A stretch of 64,000 bases of DNA from Blastococcus xanthinilyticus (GTDB taxonomy: Bacteria; Actinomycetota; Actinomycetes; Mycobacteriales; Geodermatophilaceae): assembly GCF_008124835.1 (NCBI RefSeq), contig NZ_VNHW01000010.1, positions 62,001-126,000 of the forward strand, written 5' to 3'. Each line of letters starts with the position of its first letter. Positions within the stretch are counted from its first letter, which is position 1. Position numbers and translations under genes: made by a program. The notes under the pieces were generated by a model that saw only the letters and a program-made list of their open reading frames with translations, ran no database searches and was not told the DNA's origin. Of this stretch, positions 44,984 through 53,192 are shown piece after piece.

Positions 44984-45964
44984 ATGAGCGCCATCCGGCA
45001 GACCACCAACAAGAGCCTGATGCTCTTCTCCGGCCGGGCCTACCCCGCCCTGACCGAGGAGATCGCCGGGCACCTGGGCGTGACGCCGACGCCGACGTCG
45101 GCCTACGAGTTCGCCAACGGCGAGCTGTTCGTGCGGTTCGAGGAGTCGGTGCGCGGGTGCGACGCCTTCGTGGTGCAGAGCCACACCGCGCCGATCAACA
45201 CCTGGCTCATGGAGCAGCTGATCATGGTCGACGCGCTCAAGCGCGCGTCGGCCAAGCGGATCACGGTCGTGGCGCCGTTCTTCCCCTACGCCCGGCAGGA
45301 CAAGAAGCACCGCGGCCGCGAGCCCATCTCCGCCCGCCTGGTCGCCGACATGTACAAGACCGCCGGCGCCGACCGCCTCATGACCGTCGACCTGCACACC
45401 GCGCAGATCCAGGGCTTCTTCGACGGCCCGGTCGACCACCTCTTCGCCATGGACCTGCTGATCAACCACGTCAAGGAGCACTGGGCCGACCGGGACATCA
45501 CCGTCGTCTCCCCGGACTCCGGCCGGGTCCGGGTCTCGGAACGCTGGAGCGACAAGCTCGGCGGCACCCCGCTGGCCTTCATCCACAAGACCCGCGACCC
45601 GCTGGTCGCCAACGAGGTCGTGGCGAACCGGGTCGTCGGCGAGGTCGAGGGCCGGGTCTGCATCCTGGTGGACGACATGATCGACACCGGCGGCACGATC
45701 GTGAAGGCCGCGGAGACGTTGTTCGACGCAGGGGCCGCGGACGTGATCGTCGCCGCCACGCACGGCGTGCTGTCCGGTCCGGCGGCCGAGCGGCTGTCCA
45801 ACAGCAAGGTCAGCGAGGTGATCGTCACGAACACGCTGCCCATCGAGCCGGCCCGCCAGTTCGACAAGCTGACCGTCCTGTCGATCGCGCCGCTCGTCGC
45901 GCGGGCGATCAAGGCCGTCTTCGAGGACGACTCCGTCACCAGCCTGTTCGACGGGGCTTCGTAG
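44984..45964 (+). CDS. prs: Ribose-phosphate pyrophosphokinase
   Basis: The 326-aa protein has LMLFSGRAYPALTEEIAGHLGV, YEFANGELFVRFEESVRG, the catalytic KRITVVAPFFPYARQDKKHRGREPISARLVADM, TVDLHTAQIQGFFD and the PRPP loop ILVDDMIDTGGTI. It makes PRPP for nucleotide, His and Trp synthesis. The ATG follows the glmU stop by 13 bp with GAGGACG upstream. Adjacency to glmU is conserved. Confidence 0.97.
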   Translation: MSAIRQTTNKSLMLFSGRAYPALTEEIAGHLGVTPTPTSAYEFANGELFVRFEESVRGCDAFVVQSHTAPINTWLMEQLIMVDALKRASAKRITVVAPFFPYARQDKKHRGREPISARLVADMYKTAGADRLMTVDLHTAQIQGFFDGPVDHLFAMDLLINHVKEHWADRDITVVSPDSGRVRVSERWSDKLGGTPLAFIHKTRDPLVANEVVANRVVGEVEGRVCILVDDMIDTGGTIVKAAETLFDAGAADVIVAATHGVLSGPAAERLSNSKVSEVIVTNTLPIEPARQFDKLTVLSIAPLVARAIKAVFEDDSVTSLFDGAS

Positions 45965-46038
45965 GACTGTCGCCCTCCGGGCTCCGACCGCGGCCAGGAG
46001 GCGTTCCCGGCTTGCGCTGAGCCGTTGCCCGGCTCCGC

Positions 46039-46157
46039 CTCGGGGAGCCTCCGGCCCCCGCTCGGCGGACTGGCCTCGCGGGGCGCGTCACGTACCAGCG
46101 TCTTCGTCCTGCGTCCCGTCCGTCCTCGGGGGAGCCTCCGGCCCCCGCTCGGGCGGA
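46039..46157 (+). repeat. Duplicated intergenic element between prs and rplY
   Basis: CTCGGGGAGCCTCCGGCC with trailing CCCGCTCGGCGGA at 46039-46069 recurs almost exactly at 46125-46157 (one extra G in each G-run). The copies are 86 bp apart in the same orientation within a 354-bp gene-free gap, which otherwise holds only the rplY promoter and leader. Confidence 0.7.
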
Positions 46158-46186
46158 CCGCTGCGCGGCTGCCGGGGCGGAGCGGG

Positions 46187-46318
46187 TATCGTCTTCCCCT
46201 GTTGCCCGGCGAGGGAACGCTTCCGCGTTCCGTGATCGACGTGCGTGTGCCCCTCGGGGGTGCGGTGCGCCCGGTCGCCGGCACGCACGCAGACCCTCAT
46301 CGCTAGGAGCACACCACC
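46187..46318 (+). promoter_or_regulatory. rplY promoter -10 box and structured leader
   Basis: TATCGT at 46187-46192 is a likely -10 box, giving a leader of about 120 nt. The leader has a GAACGC-TTCC-GCGTTC hairpin and further GTGCG/CGCAC pairings, ending in TAGGAGC before the GTG. It may carry translational control, as for other ribosomal-protein leaders. Confidence 0.4.
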
Positions 46319-47032
46319 GTGGCTGACTTCCGCCTCGACGCCGAGTCCCGCACCGAGTTCGGCAAGGGCAGCGCCCGCCGTACCCGCCGCGCCGGCCGCG
46401 TCCCCGCCGTCCTCTACGGGCACGGCCAGGACGTCGTCCACCTGTCGCTGCCGGCCCGCGAGTTCGCCGCGGCCCTGCGCAACGGCGGCACCAACGTCCT
46501 GCTGACCATCGTCCTGGACGGCAAGGAGCAGCTGGCCCTGACCAAGGCGGTCCAGCGCGACCCGCTGACCCGCGTGCACGAGCACGTCGACCTGCTGCTG
46601 GTCCGGCGCGGCGAGAAGACCACCGTCGAGGTGCCGATCGTCATCGTCGGCCAGCCGGCGCCGGACGCCATCCCGAACCACCAGCTGAACACCGTCTCCA
46701 TCGAGGCCGACGCGACGCGTCTCCCCGACAGCATCGAGGTCGACGTCACCGGCCGCGAGGCCGGTCAGGGCATCACCGCCGGCGACCTGGCGCTGCCGGC
46801 CGGGTCCACGCTGATCACCGACCCGGAGGCGCTGGTCATCGGCTTCCTGGGCGCGCCCACCGCCGAGGCGCTCGAGGCCGAGCTCGCCGAGGCCGAGGCC
46901 GAGGCCGGGATCGAGCGCGAGGAGTCCGACGAGGCGGCCGAGGGTGCCGGCGAGGGCGACGTCGTGCCCGAGCCGCAGGACCAGGGCAGCGGCGAGTCGA
47001 TGGACGCCGCCGAGAACAGCAAGAACGACTGA
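46319..47032 (+). CDS. rplY: 50S ribosomal protein L25/general stress protein Ctc
   Basis: The 237-aa protein has the L25 5S-rRNA-binding domain (FRLDAESRTEFGKGSARRTRRAGRVPAVLYGHGQ, about 3-90) and the TL5/Ctc beta domain (VEVPIVIVGQPAPDAIPNHQLNTVSIEADATRLPDSIEVDVTG, about 100-190). An acidic tail rich in Glu, Ala and Asp (AEAEAGIEREESDEAAEGAG) follows. It binds 5S rRNA in the central protuberance. AGGAG lies about 9 nt before the GTG. Confidence 0.95.
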   Translation: MADFRLDAESRTEFGKGSARRTRRAGRVPAVLYGHGQDVVHLSLPAREFAAALRNGGTNVLLTIVLDGKEQLALTKAVQRDPLTRVHEHVDLLLVRRGEKTTVEVPIVIVGQPAPDAIPNHQLNTVSIEADATRLPDSIEVDVTGREAGQGITAGDLALPAGSTLITDPEALVIGFLGAPTAEALEAELAEAEAEAGIEREESDEAAEGAGEGDVVPEPQDQGSGESMDAAENSKND

Positions 47033-47041
47033 GGCACAGCA

Positions 47042-47689
47042 CTGACCGAGAGCACCGCCCGCAGGGGCGCCGGCACCGCCGGCGCCCCTGCGGCGTCCGC
47101 GCCCCACGAGGGCCCCTTCCTGGTGGTCGGCCTCGGCAACCCCGGGCCGGGGTACGCCGGCAACCGGCACAACGTGGGCGCGATGGTCCTCGAGGAGCTG
47201 GCCCGCCGTGCCGGGGTGCGGCTCGCCGCGGGCAAGGGCGCGCGCGCCCGGGCGCTCTCCGGTGAGGGCCGGCTGGCCGGGCGCCGGGTCGTCCTGGCCC
47301 AGCCGCTCACGTACATGAACGAGTCCGGCGGGCCGGTCCGCGGGCTGCTGGACTACCACAAGCTGGCCGCCGAGCAGCTGGTCGTCCTCCACGACGAGCT
47401 CGACATCCCCTTCTCGGCGGTCCGGCTCAAGCGCGGGGGCGGCGAGGGCGGCCACAACGGCCTGCGCTCCATCAGCCGCAGCGCCGGCACGAAGGACTAC
47501 CTGCGGGTGCGCGTCGGCATCGGCCGCCCGCCCGGCCGGCAGGACCCCGCGGACTTCGTCCTCAAGGACTTCTCCGGGACCGAGCGCAAGGAGCTGGAGC
47601 TGCTGGTCGTCGAGGCTGCGGACGCCGCCGAGACGCTGCTGGAGCTCGGCCTGGAGGCCGCCCAGAACCAGGTCCACCCCCGCACCTGA
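47042..47689 (+). CDS. pth: Peptidyl-tRNA hydrolase, probable CTG start
   Basis: The core protein reads [33 protein letters not shown] (catalytic His in RHNVG), [56 protein letters not shown] and [22 protein letters not shown], all Pth hallmarks. The only GTG (47123) would start at M-VGLGNPG and cut the first beta-strand. No ATG, GTG or TTG lies upstream before an in-frame stop, so CTG at 47042, with GAGG 7 nt upstream, is the most plausible start (215 aa with a Gly/Ala-rich extension). A strong hairpin lies within the extension. Confidence 0.85.
   Translation: MTESTARRGAGTAGAPAASAPHEGPFLVVGLGNPGPGYAGNRHNVGAMVLEELARRAGVRLAAGKGARARALSGEGRLAGRRVVLAQPLTYMNESGGPVRGLLDYHKLAAEQLVVLHDELDIPFSAVRLKRGGGEGGHNGLRSISRSAGTKDYLRVRVGIGRPPGRQDPADFVLKDFSGTERKELELLVVEAADAAETLLELGLEAAQNQVHPRT
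47059..47093 (+). terminator. 16-bp perfect hairpin after rplY, inside the extended pth reading frame
   Basis: Positions 47059-47074 pair perfectly with 47078-47093 around an ACC loop (core GGGGCGCCGGC/GCCGGCGCCCC), 27 bp after the rplY stop. It looks like an intrinsic terminator or attenuator limiting readthrough into pth. Confidence 0.6.
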
Positions 47690-47901
47690 CCCCGGGGCGC
47701 AGCACGCCCCGGAGCGACCGGGGCCGATGCCCGGTCCGTTCGGGTGAAGAGTGCCGCCGCGCGTTGACGCCGATCATAACGCTCTGTGAGTGTGGCTGGG
47801 CAAGTGCACCGGCGCGGGGTGCGAAAGGGCTGCTCAAAAGCCTGGACGCTGACCGTATGTACCAGCTTGGTCACGGTGTGTGATGTTGTTCGGGGGGACG
47901 C

Positions 47902-49401
47902 ATGCTTCTGGATCGCCAGCAGGCGAGCTCCGGCGAGGTGATCCTGCCGGGGCTTCCCGGTAGGGCTGACGCCGGTGCCCGTCCGCGCCCGCTCACCCGG
48001 CGCCCGGCGCCGTCCTGGGTACGCTCGTACACGGCCGCGCTGGTCATCGTCGAGACGCTGCTGGCCGGCGCCGCCGGCGCCGCGGTGCTCCTGGCCCGTG
48101 CCGACCAGATCACGCCGAGCACCCGGCTGTTCTGGGCCGCGCTGGTCCTCCTGGTCGCCTGGCCGGTGCTCCTCGGTGCCACCGGCGCCTACTCCGAGCG
48201 GGTGTACGGCACCGGCAGCGACGAGTACCGGCGGGTCGGCCGCGCCGGGTTCATGCTCGTGGCCCTCGCCGCGCTCGTCTCCTACGTGGGCGCGCTGGAC
48301 CTCAGCCGCTCCCTCGTGCTCGTCGCCCTGCCCGCCCTTGTCCTGGTGACCCTGCTGGGCCGTGTCGCCGCCCGCTGGCAGCTGCGCCACCTGCGCACCC
48401 GCGGTCTGTGCACCAAGCGCGTCGTCGTGGTGGGACGCGGTGGCTCGGTCCTCGAGCTGCGCCGCCTCCTCCAGCGGGAGCACTCTGCCGGCCTCGACGT
48501 TGTGGCTCTCTGCGTGCCGCCCGCGGACCGGTCGCGCGTGACCGACGCCGCCGATGTCCCGGTCGGGGGCCTCGACCAGGTCGTGGAGCTCGCCACCCGG
48601 CTGGGTGCCGACACCATCGCCGTGACCTCGGCCAGCGAGACCGCGGCCCAGTACCTGCGGCAGCTGTCGTGGCAGCTTGAGGGCAGCGGGATGGAGCTGC
48701 TCGTGGCCCCCGGCCTTATCGAGGTCGCCGGTCCGCGCCTGCACATCCGGCCCTTCGAGGGCCTGCCGCTCCTGGCGGTCGAGCAGCCGCGCTTCGAGGG
48801 CTGGCAGCGGATGGTCAAGGGTGCCTTCGACCGCACCACCGCCGCCCTGGCGATCGTGGTCCTGTCCCCCCTCCTGGTCGGCATCGCCCTGGCCGTGCGA
48901 CTGTCCAGCCCGGGGCCGGTGCTGTTCCGGCAGGAGCGGATCGGCATCAACGGCCGTTCGTTCACGATGCTGAAGTTCCGCAGCATGGTCGTCGACGCCG
49001 ACAACCGCGTCGACGAGCTGAGCGAGTCCAACATCTCCGACGGGCTGCTGTTCAAGCTGCGTCGGGACCCCCGGGTCACCCCGGTCGGCCGGTGGCTCCG
49101 TCGGCTGTCGCTCGACGAGCTGCCCCAGCTGCTCAACGTCATGGGCGGCACCATGTCGCTCGTGGGCCCGCGGCCGCCTCTGCCGCGTGAGGTCGCCCGC
49201 TACGACTCGTCGGTGAGCAGGCGGCTGCTCGTGAAGCCGGGCCTGACCGGTCTGTGGCAGATCTCCGGCCGAAGCGACCTGCCGTGGGAAGAGGCCGTGC
49301 GCCTGGACCTGCGCTACGTCGAGAACTGGTCGCTGGCGCTGGACACCAAGATCCTCTGGAAGACCTTCGCAGCGGTCACGCGCGCCCGCGGCGCCTACTG
49401 A
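47902..49401 (+). CDS. Polyprenyl-phosphate sugar-1-phosphate transferase (exopolysaccharide initiation)
   Basis: The 499-aa protein has an N-terminal membrane domain (about four helices, 40-155), a CoA-binding-like Rossmann domain (KRVVVVGRGGSVLELRRLL), another membrane helix (TTAALAIVVLSPLLVGIALAV) and the catalytic bacterial sugar transferase domain: SSPGPVLFRQERIGINGRSFTMLKFRSM, LPQLLNVMGGTMSLVGPRPPLP and PGLTGLWQISGRSDLPWEE. It loads the first sugar phosphate onto undecaprenyl phosphate. The 212-bp upstream gap holds a TTGACG at 47764 and several TA-rich spots but no promoter I can assign firmly. It opens the polysaccharide region. Confidence 0.92.
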   Translation: MLLDRQQASSGEVILPGLPGRADAGARPRPLTRRPAPSWVRSYTAALVIVETLLAGAAGAAVLLARADQITPSTRLFWAALVLLVAWPVLLGATGAYSERVYGTGSDEYRRVGRAGFMLVALAALVSYVGALDLSRSLVLVALPALVLVTLLGRVAARWQLRHLRTRGLCTKRVVVVGRGGSVLELRRLLQREHSAGLDVVALCVPPADRSRVTDAADVPVGGLDQVVELATRLGADTIAVTSASETAAQYLRQLSWQLEGSGMELLVAPGLIEVAGPRLHIRPFEGLPLLAVEQPRFEGWQRMVKGAFDRTTAALAIVVLSPLLVGIALAVRLSSPGPVLFRQERIGINGRSFTMLKFRSMVVDADNRVDELSESNISDGLLFKLRRDPRVTPVGRWLRRLSLDELPQLLNVMGGTMSLVGPRPPLPREVARYDSSVSRRLLVKPGLTGLWQISGRSDLPWEEAVRLDLRYVENWSLALDTKILWKTFAAVTRARGAY

Positions 49402-49424
49402 CGCGGCGCGACCCCGGACCGCCT

Positions 49425-49467
49425 GACGGCGGCGAGCCGGCTGCTACCGCAGCCGCTCGCCGCCGTC
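49425..49467. terminator. Bidirectional hairpin between convergent genes
   Basis: A 19-bp stem with a single bulged C (GACGGCGGCGAGC... pairing with ...GCTCGCCGCCGTC) and a TACC loop lies between the sugar transferase stop and the fused synthetase stop. A smaller GCCCC/GGGGC hairpin follows at 49477-49492. Confidence 0.65.
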
Positions 49468-49493
49468 GGGCGTTCGGCCCCTCTGCCGGGGCG

Positions 49494-52274
49494 TCAGCGC
49501 GGTTCGACGATCTCCGAGGGGACGCCCAGTGCGACCCCGCCCGGAGCCACGTCCCGGAGGACGAAGGAGCGCGCCCCGAGGAAGGCGCCGTTTCCGATCC
49601 GGACGGGCCCGAGCACCGTGGCGTGCGCGCCGAGGTACACGCCGTTCCCGATCACCGGCGCACCGGGAGTGGGGTAGGCGGCACCGACCGAGGCATACGG
49701 AGCCATGACAACGTCGTCTCCGAGTACCGCGTCGCGGACGACGATGATGCCGCGTCCGCCGTGGGCCAGGACGAGCCGGCGTCCGCAGGCCAGACCGCCC
49801 GGGAGCTCGCAGTTGAGCCCCAGGCGGGCGAAGGCGACCAGGGGCAGCGAGGCCACCCGGACCGTCGATGCCACGACCCCCGTGTGGCGCGTGCCGTAGT
49901 GGTTGAGCCGGAAGATGCCGGCCGCCAGGACGCTCAGCGCGCCTCCGCCGCGTCGGCGGTTCACCTGGGCGTCCTCGGCCATCCACTGCAGGAGCTCCCG
50001 GAAGGACGACGGGTGGGTCGGCGCCGCCGGGGCATCGGGGATCGCGTCCACGGCCGCGCCGGCCAGCCTTCCCAGCTCGCCGAGCGTCGGCCGGGGGACG
50101 AAGTCGCTGATGGCGACCTCGCGGCCGACCTCGGCGCGCAGCCGCTGGAGCAGGCTCATCACCTGCCGGGAGGTGCCCCCAAGGTCGAAGAAGTGGCTCT
50201 CCGGATCGGCGGCGGACAGCCCGAGGGTCTCGCGCCAGATCCGGGCCACCGCCGCCTGGACCTGGGGCCCGGGGACGTCGCCGCTGGTCCGCGGCGCCGG
50301 AACGGTCTCTGGCGCCAGCGGTACTGCCTCCGGGCCCGGCACCGCGTTCCGGATGGCGGTGAGGCTGGCGGGGTTCCGCAGCGCCGCCTCGTTGGCCACG
50401 GGGTCCCCGTTGACGGCGTCGCGCGCAGCCCGTTCGGAGCGCTTGCCGTTGTGCGTCAGCGGGAGCTCGGGAACGGCGACGACCAGCGAGGGCACGTGCG
50501 CCGCCGACGCCTTCCGGCGCAGCGTGCGCCGGATGTCCCGTTCCAGAGCGCCGTCGAGGCGGGCGCCGTCGGCGAGGACGATCAGGAGCACCATGCGGGA
50601 GGAGCCGGGGTGCACGGGATCGCGCTGCTCGACGGCCATGGCCTCCGTCACAGCGGTCACCTCGCGCAGGGCCGTGTAGATCTCCGCCGGGCCGATCCGG
50701 ATGCCGTTCACGTTCAGCACGCCGTCCGACCGGCCGTGCACGCGGGCCGAGCCGTCGGGATCGAAGTCCACCAGGTCACCGTGGGTCCACACGCGCGGAT
50801 GATCGGCGAAGTACGCGCCGTGGAACCGGCTGCCGTCGGGATCGCGGAGGAAGTGCACGGGACGCGACGGGAAGGGGCTGCGGCAGACGAGTTCGCCGAC
50901 GGAGCCGACCACCTCCGCGCCGGTCTCGTCGACGGCGACGACGTCCAGTCCGAGGCTGCGTGCCTGGCTGCGCCCGCGACGGACGGGCAGTTCCGGGTGC
51001 CCCAGGACGAAGCAGCCAATGATGTCGGTGCCGCCGGAGATGGACTGCAGGGGCTGCGGTCCCACCGCTTCGGCGACCCAGTCGAACTGCCAGTCGTGCA
51101 GCACGGCGCCGGTGGAGAGCACGGCCCTCAGCGCGTGGAGGTCGACGGCGTCGACGGGCCGGTAGTTCTCGTCTTGGCACATCTGCAGGTACGGCGGACT
51201 GGTGCCCAGGACCGCCACCTGGTGCTCGGCGGCCAGCTCCCACAGCGTGTGCGGCCCGGCGATCGGGCCGTCGTAGACGACGACGTGGGCGCCGACGGCC
51301 AGGGCGGACAGCTGCCAGTTCCACATCATCCACGCGGTGGTGGTGTGGAAGTACAGGGTCTCGCCGGCGCGGAGGTCCCCGTGCAGCCGGTGCTCCTTGA
51401 CGTGCTCCAGGAGCGTGCCGCCTGCCCCGTGGACCATCGCCTTGGGTGGGCCGGTGGTGCCCGACGAAAACATGACGAAGAGCGAGTGATCGAACGGCAG
51501 GCGGGGCCACTCCACCCGCGGGCCGTCGGCCGCCGCGGTGACGAGGTCGGCCCAGCGGTGCACGGGGAGGGCGGGGACGTCGGGCAGCGGGGCGTCGTCC
51601 AGGACGACCAGGCTCCGGACCGTGGGCAACCCTACGAGGAGGGCGCGCGTCGCCTCGTCGGGGTCGTCCATCGACGTGCGGTCCAGGACCAGCAGTGCCG
51701 GCTCCACCTGCTCGAAGCGGCCGAGGAGGGCTCCGGGGCCCATGTCGGGTGTCGACGTGGACAGCGTCGCCCCGAGGGCCGCCACCGACAGGGCCGCGAC
51801 GGCGGCGCCCGCGGTGTTCGGGGCGACAAGGACGGCGCGGTCCCCGACCGTCAGGCCGAGGCCGGCGAGTGCACCGGCGCCGTGCTCGACCGCCTCCCGG
51901 AGCTCGCGACGGGTATAGGTCTCCGATGGCCGGCCCGCGTGCGCGCCGGTGAGGGCAGGTGCATCGTCGTCGCCACCGTCGAGAGGCTGCAGCAGGGCCT
52001 CGGCGTAGTTCAGGCGGACGTCGGGGAAGAAGCGTGCGGTCTCGACGTCGGAGCCGGTGAGTACGCGCTCCGCGGACCCGGACCAGGGGAGTGCCGTCCA
52101 GTCGAGGAGGGTCCGCCAGAACAGGTCCGGGTGTCCGACGGAGAAGGCGTGGAGCGCTTCCGGGTCGCCCAGATCGAGGCCGGTGAGCTCCTCGCAGCGA
52201 CTCCGAAACCCGGCCAGCTGGGTGCCGGGCACCGGGTGACCGGTGCCCGTCGTCTCAGTGGTGGGCGTGGCCAT
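49494..52274 (-). CDS. Adenylation-carrier-acyltransferase fusion (AACS-like, PCP/ACP, left-handed beta-helix)
   Basis: The 926-aa protein has three parts. Residues ~20-640 are an ANL adenylating enzyme closest to acetoacetyl-CoA synthetase, with FSSGTTGPPKAMVHGAGG (269-286), ISGGTDIIGCF (412-422) and the A10 Lys in LTHNGKRSE (Lys611). Residues ~670-740 are a carrier domain with FFDLGGTSRQVMSLL; Ser702 is the predicted phosphopantetheine site. Residues ~755-926 are a serine-acetyltransferase-like hexapeptide domain (LVLAHGGRGIIV, VIGNGVYLGAHATVLGPVRIGNGAFLGA). It likely activates an acid, tethers it and transfers it to a sugar or amino-acid acceptor. Its start overlaps the PPTase gene end by 20 bp. 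Confidence 0.85.
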   Translation of the reverse strand: MATPTTETTGTGHPVPGTQLAGFRSRCEELTGLDLGDPEALHAFSVGHPDLFWRTLLDWTALPWSGSAERVLTGSDVETARFFPDVRLNYAEALLQPLDGGDDDAPALTGAHAGRPSETYTRRELREAVEHGAGALAGLGLTVGDRAVLVAPNTAGAAVAALSVAALGATLSTSTPDMGPGALLGRFEQVEPALLVLDRTSMDDPDEATRALLVGLPTVRSLVVLDDAPLPDVPALPVHRWADLVTAAADGPRVEWPRLPFDHSLFVMFSSGTTGPPKAMVHGAGGTLLEHVKEHRLHGDLRAGETLYFHTTTAWMMWNWQLSALAVGAHVVVYDGPIAGPHTLWELAAEHQVAVLGTSPPYLQMCQDENYRPVDAVDLHALRAVLSTGAVLHDWQFDWVAEAVGPQPLQSISGGTDIIGCFVLGHPELPVRRGRSQARSLGLDVVAVDETGAEVVGSVGELVCRSPFPSRPVHFLRDPDGSRFHGAYFADHPRVWTHGDLVDFDPDGSARVHGRSDGVLNVNGIRIGPAEIYTALREVTAVTEAMAVEQRDPVHPGSSRMVLLIVLADGARLDGALERDIRRTLRRKASAAHVPSLVVAVPELPLTHNGKRSERAARDAVNGDPVANEAALRNPASLTAIRNAVPGPEAVPLAPETVPAPRTSGDVPGPQVQAAVARIWRETLGLSAADPESHFFDLGGTSRQVMSLLQRLRAEVGREVAISDFVPRPTLGELGRLAGAAVDAIPDAPAAPTHPSSFRELLQWMAEDAQVNRRRGGGALSVLAAGIFRLNHYGTRHTGVVASTVRVASLPLVAFARLGLNCELPGGLACGRRLVLAHGGRGIIVVRDAVLGDDVVMAPYASVGAAYPTPGAPVIGNGVYLGAHATVLGPVRIGNGAFLGARSFVLRDVAPGGVALGVPSEIVEPR

Positions 52275-52986
52275 GGGAGCTCCGCTCTGGGGTGGGCGTG
52301 CCGAAGGGGTCCGTGCCGACGGGGAGCATCGCGATGCTCGCGACCGCACCGGGCGGGACGGGGACGTCGTGGACCCGCCAGCCGGCGACGAGGACGACGT
52401 CCTCGCCGATGCCTGCCTCGAGGTCCGCGACCGCGTCGGTCATTCCGGTGCCGATGCCCTTGAGCACCGCCTCCTTGCGAGTCCAGCAGCGGGTCGCGGC
52501 GGCGGCTCTGGCGCCGGGATCGAGCCACCGGAGCGCGTGCTGCTCCGCGGGGGAGAGCCAGTCCTCGTCGAGCACGTCGTCGTGCCACGGGGTGATCGCT
52601 TCGACGTCGATCCCCAGCCGCAGCCCGGCGGCGACGGCGATGAGTCCCACGTCACCGGTCCGGGAACAGGCGACGTCCACGCCGTCCACGTCGAGCTCCG
52701 GGCGGCCGTGGGAGCCCGACCGGAGGGGGACCGTCGCCGGGGGGACGGCGAGGACCTCGCCGACGAGTCGACGCAGCCCGGCGCGCAGCATCGCGCGGCG
52801 ACGGGCGACCGACGTCGTTCCCCGGTCGGCGTGCGCCCGTTCTGCAGGGGCGAGGAGCAGCCGTTCCCGTTCGAGCGCGCGGTCGTCGGCGGCCAGGGGG
52901 ACGACCCGTACTTCGGGCGAACGCAGGTGCGCGGGCGGTCGGGGACCACCCGCGGGAGCGCGACGTCCTCCGACGGTGACCGGCAT
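52255..52986 (-). CDS. Sfp-type 4'-phosphopantetheinyl transferase
   Basis: The 243-aa protein has the PPTase signatures RPELDVDGVDVACSRTGDVGLIAVA, GIDVEAITPWHDDVLDEDWLSPAEQHAL (GIDVE metal motif) and CWTRKEAVLKGIGTGM (WTRKEAVLK). It attaches phosphopantetheine to carrier domains. It overlaps and is coupled to the fused synthetase gene, whose carrier Ser702 is the obvious substrate. The ATG at 52986 has CGGAG upstream. Its C-terminus ends in a His-rich GHAHH. Confidence 0.88.
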   Translation of the reverse strand: MPVTVGGRRAPAGGPRPPAHLRSPEVRVVPLAADDRALERERLLLAPAERAHADRGTTSVARRRAMLRAGLRRLVGEVLAVPPATVPLRSGSHGRPELDVDGVDVACSRTGDVGLIAVAAGLRLGIDVEAITPWHDDVLDEDWLSPAEQHALRWLDPGARAAAATRCWTRKEAVLKGIGTGMTDAVADLEAGIGEDVVLVAGWRVHDVPVPPGAVASIAMLPVGTDPFGTPTPERSSHGHAHH

Positions 52987-53192
52987 GCTCCGAGGGTGTC
53001 ACCGCGGGCACCCCCGGGACGTCCCTCGAAGTGGCGAAAGTGCAGGTGGACCAGCCTGAGGGAGGACGTCGGGTCACTCGTCCGGGAAGCCGCCTCGCCG
53101 ACGCCCCGCGCCACTCGGACTAACCTCGGGGGCGGCCCCCGCCGCGATGGACGGTGCGCGCGGCCCGCAGAACCCTCAGGAGTGAATAGCCC

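Noticed and set aside
46025-46306. Open frame in the prs-rplY gap
   Set aside because: It runs through the duplicated GC element and the rplY leader, has repetitive Arg/Pro composition and no independent start signal.
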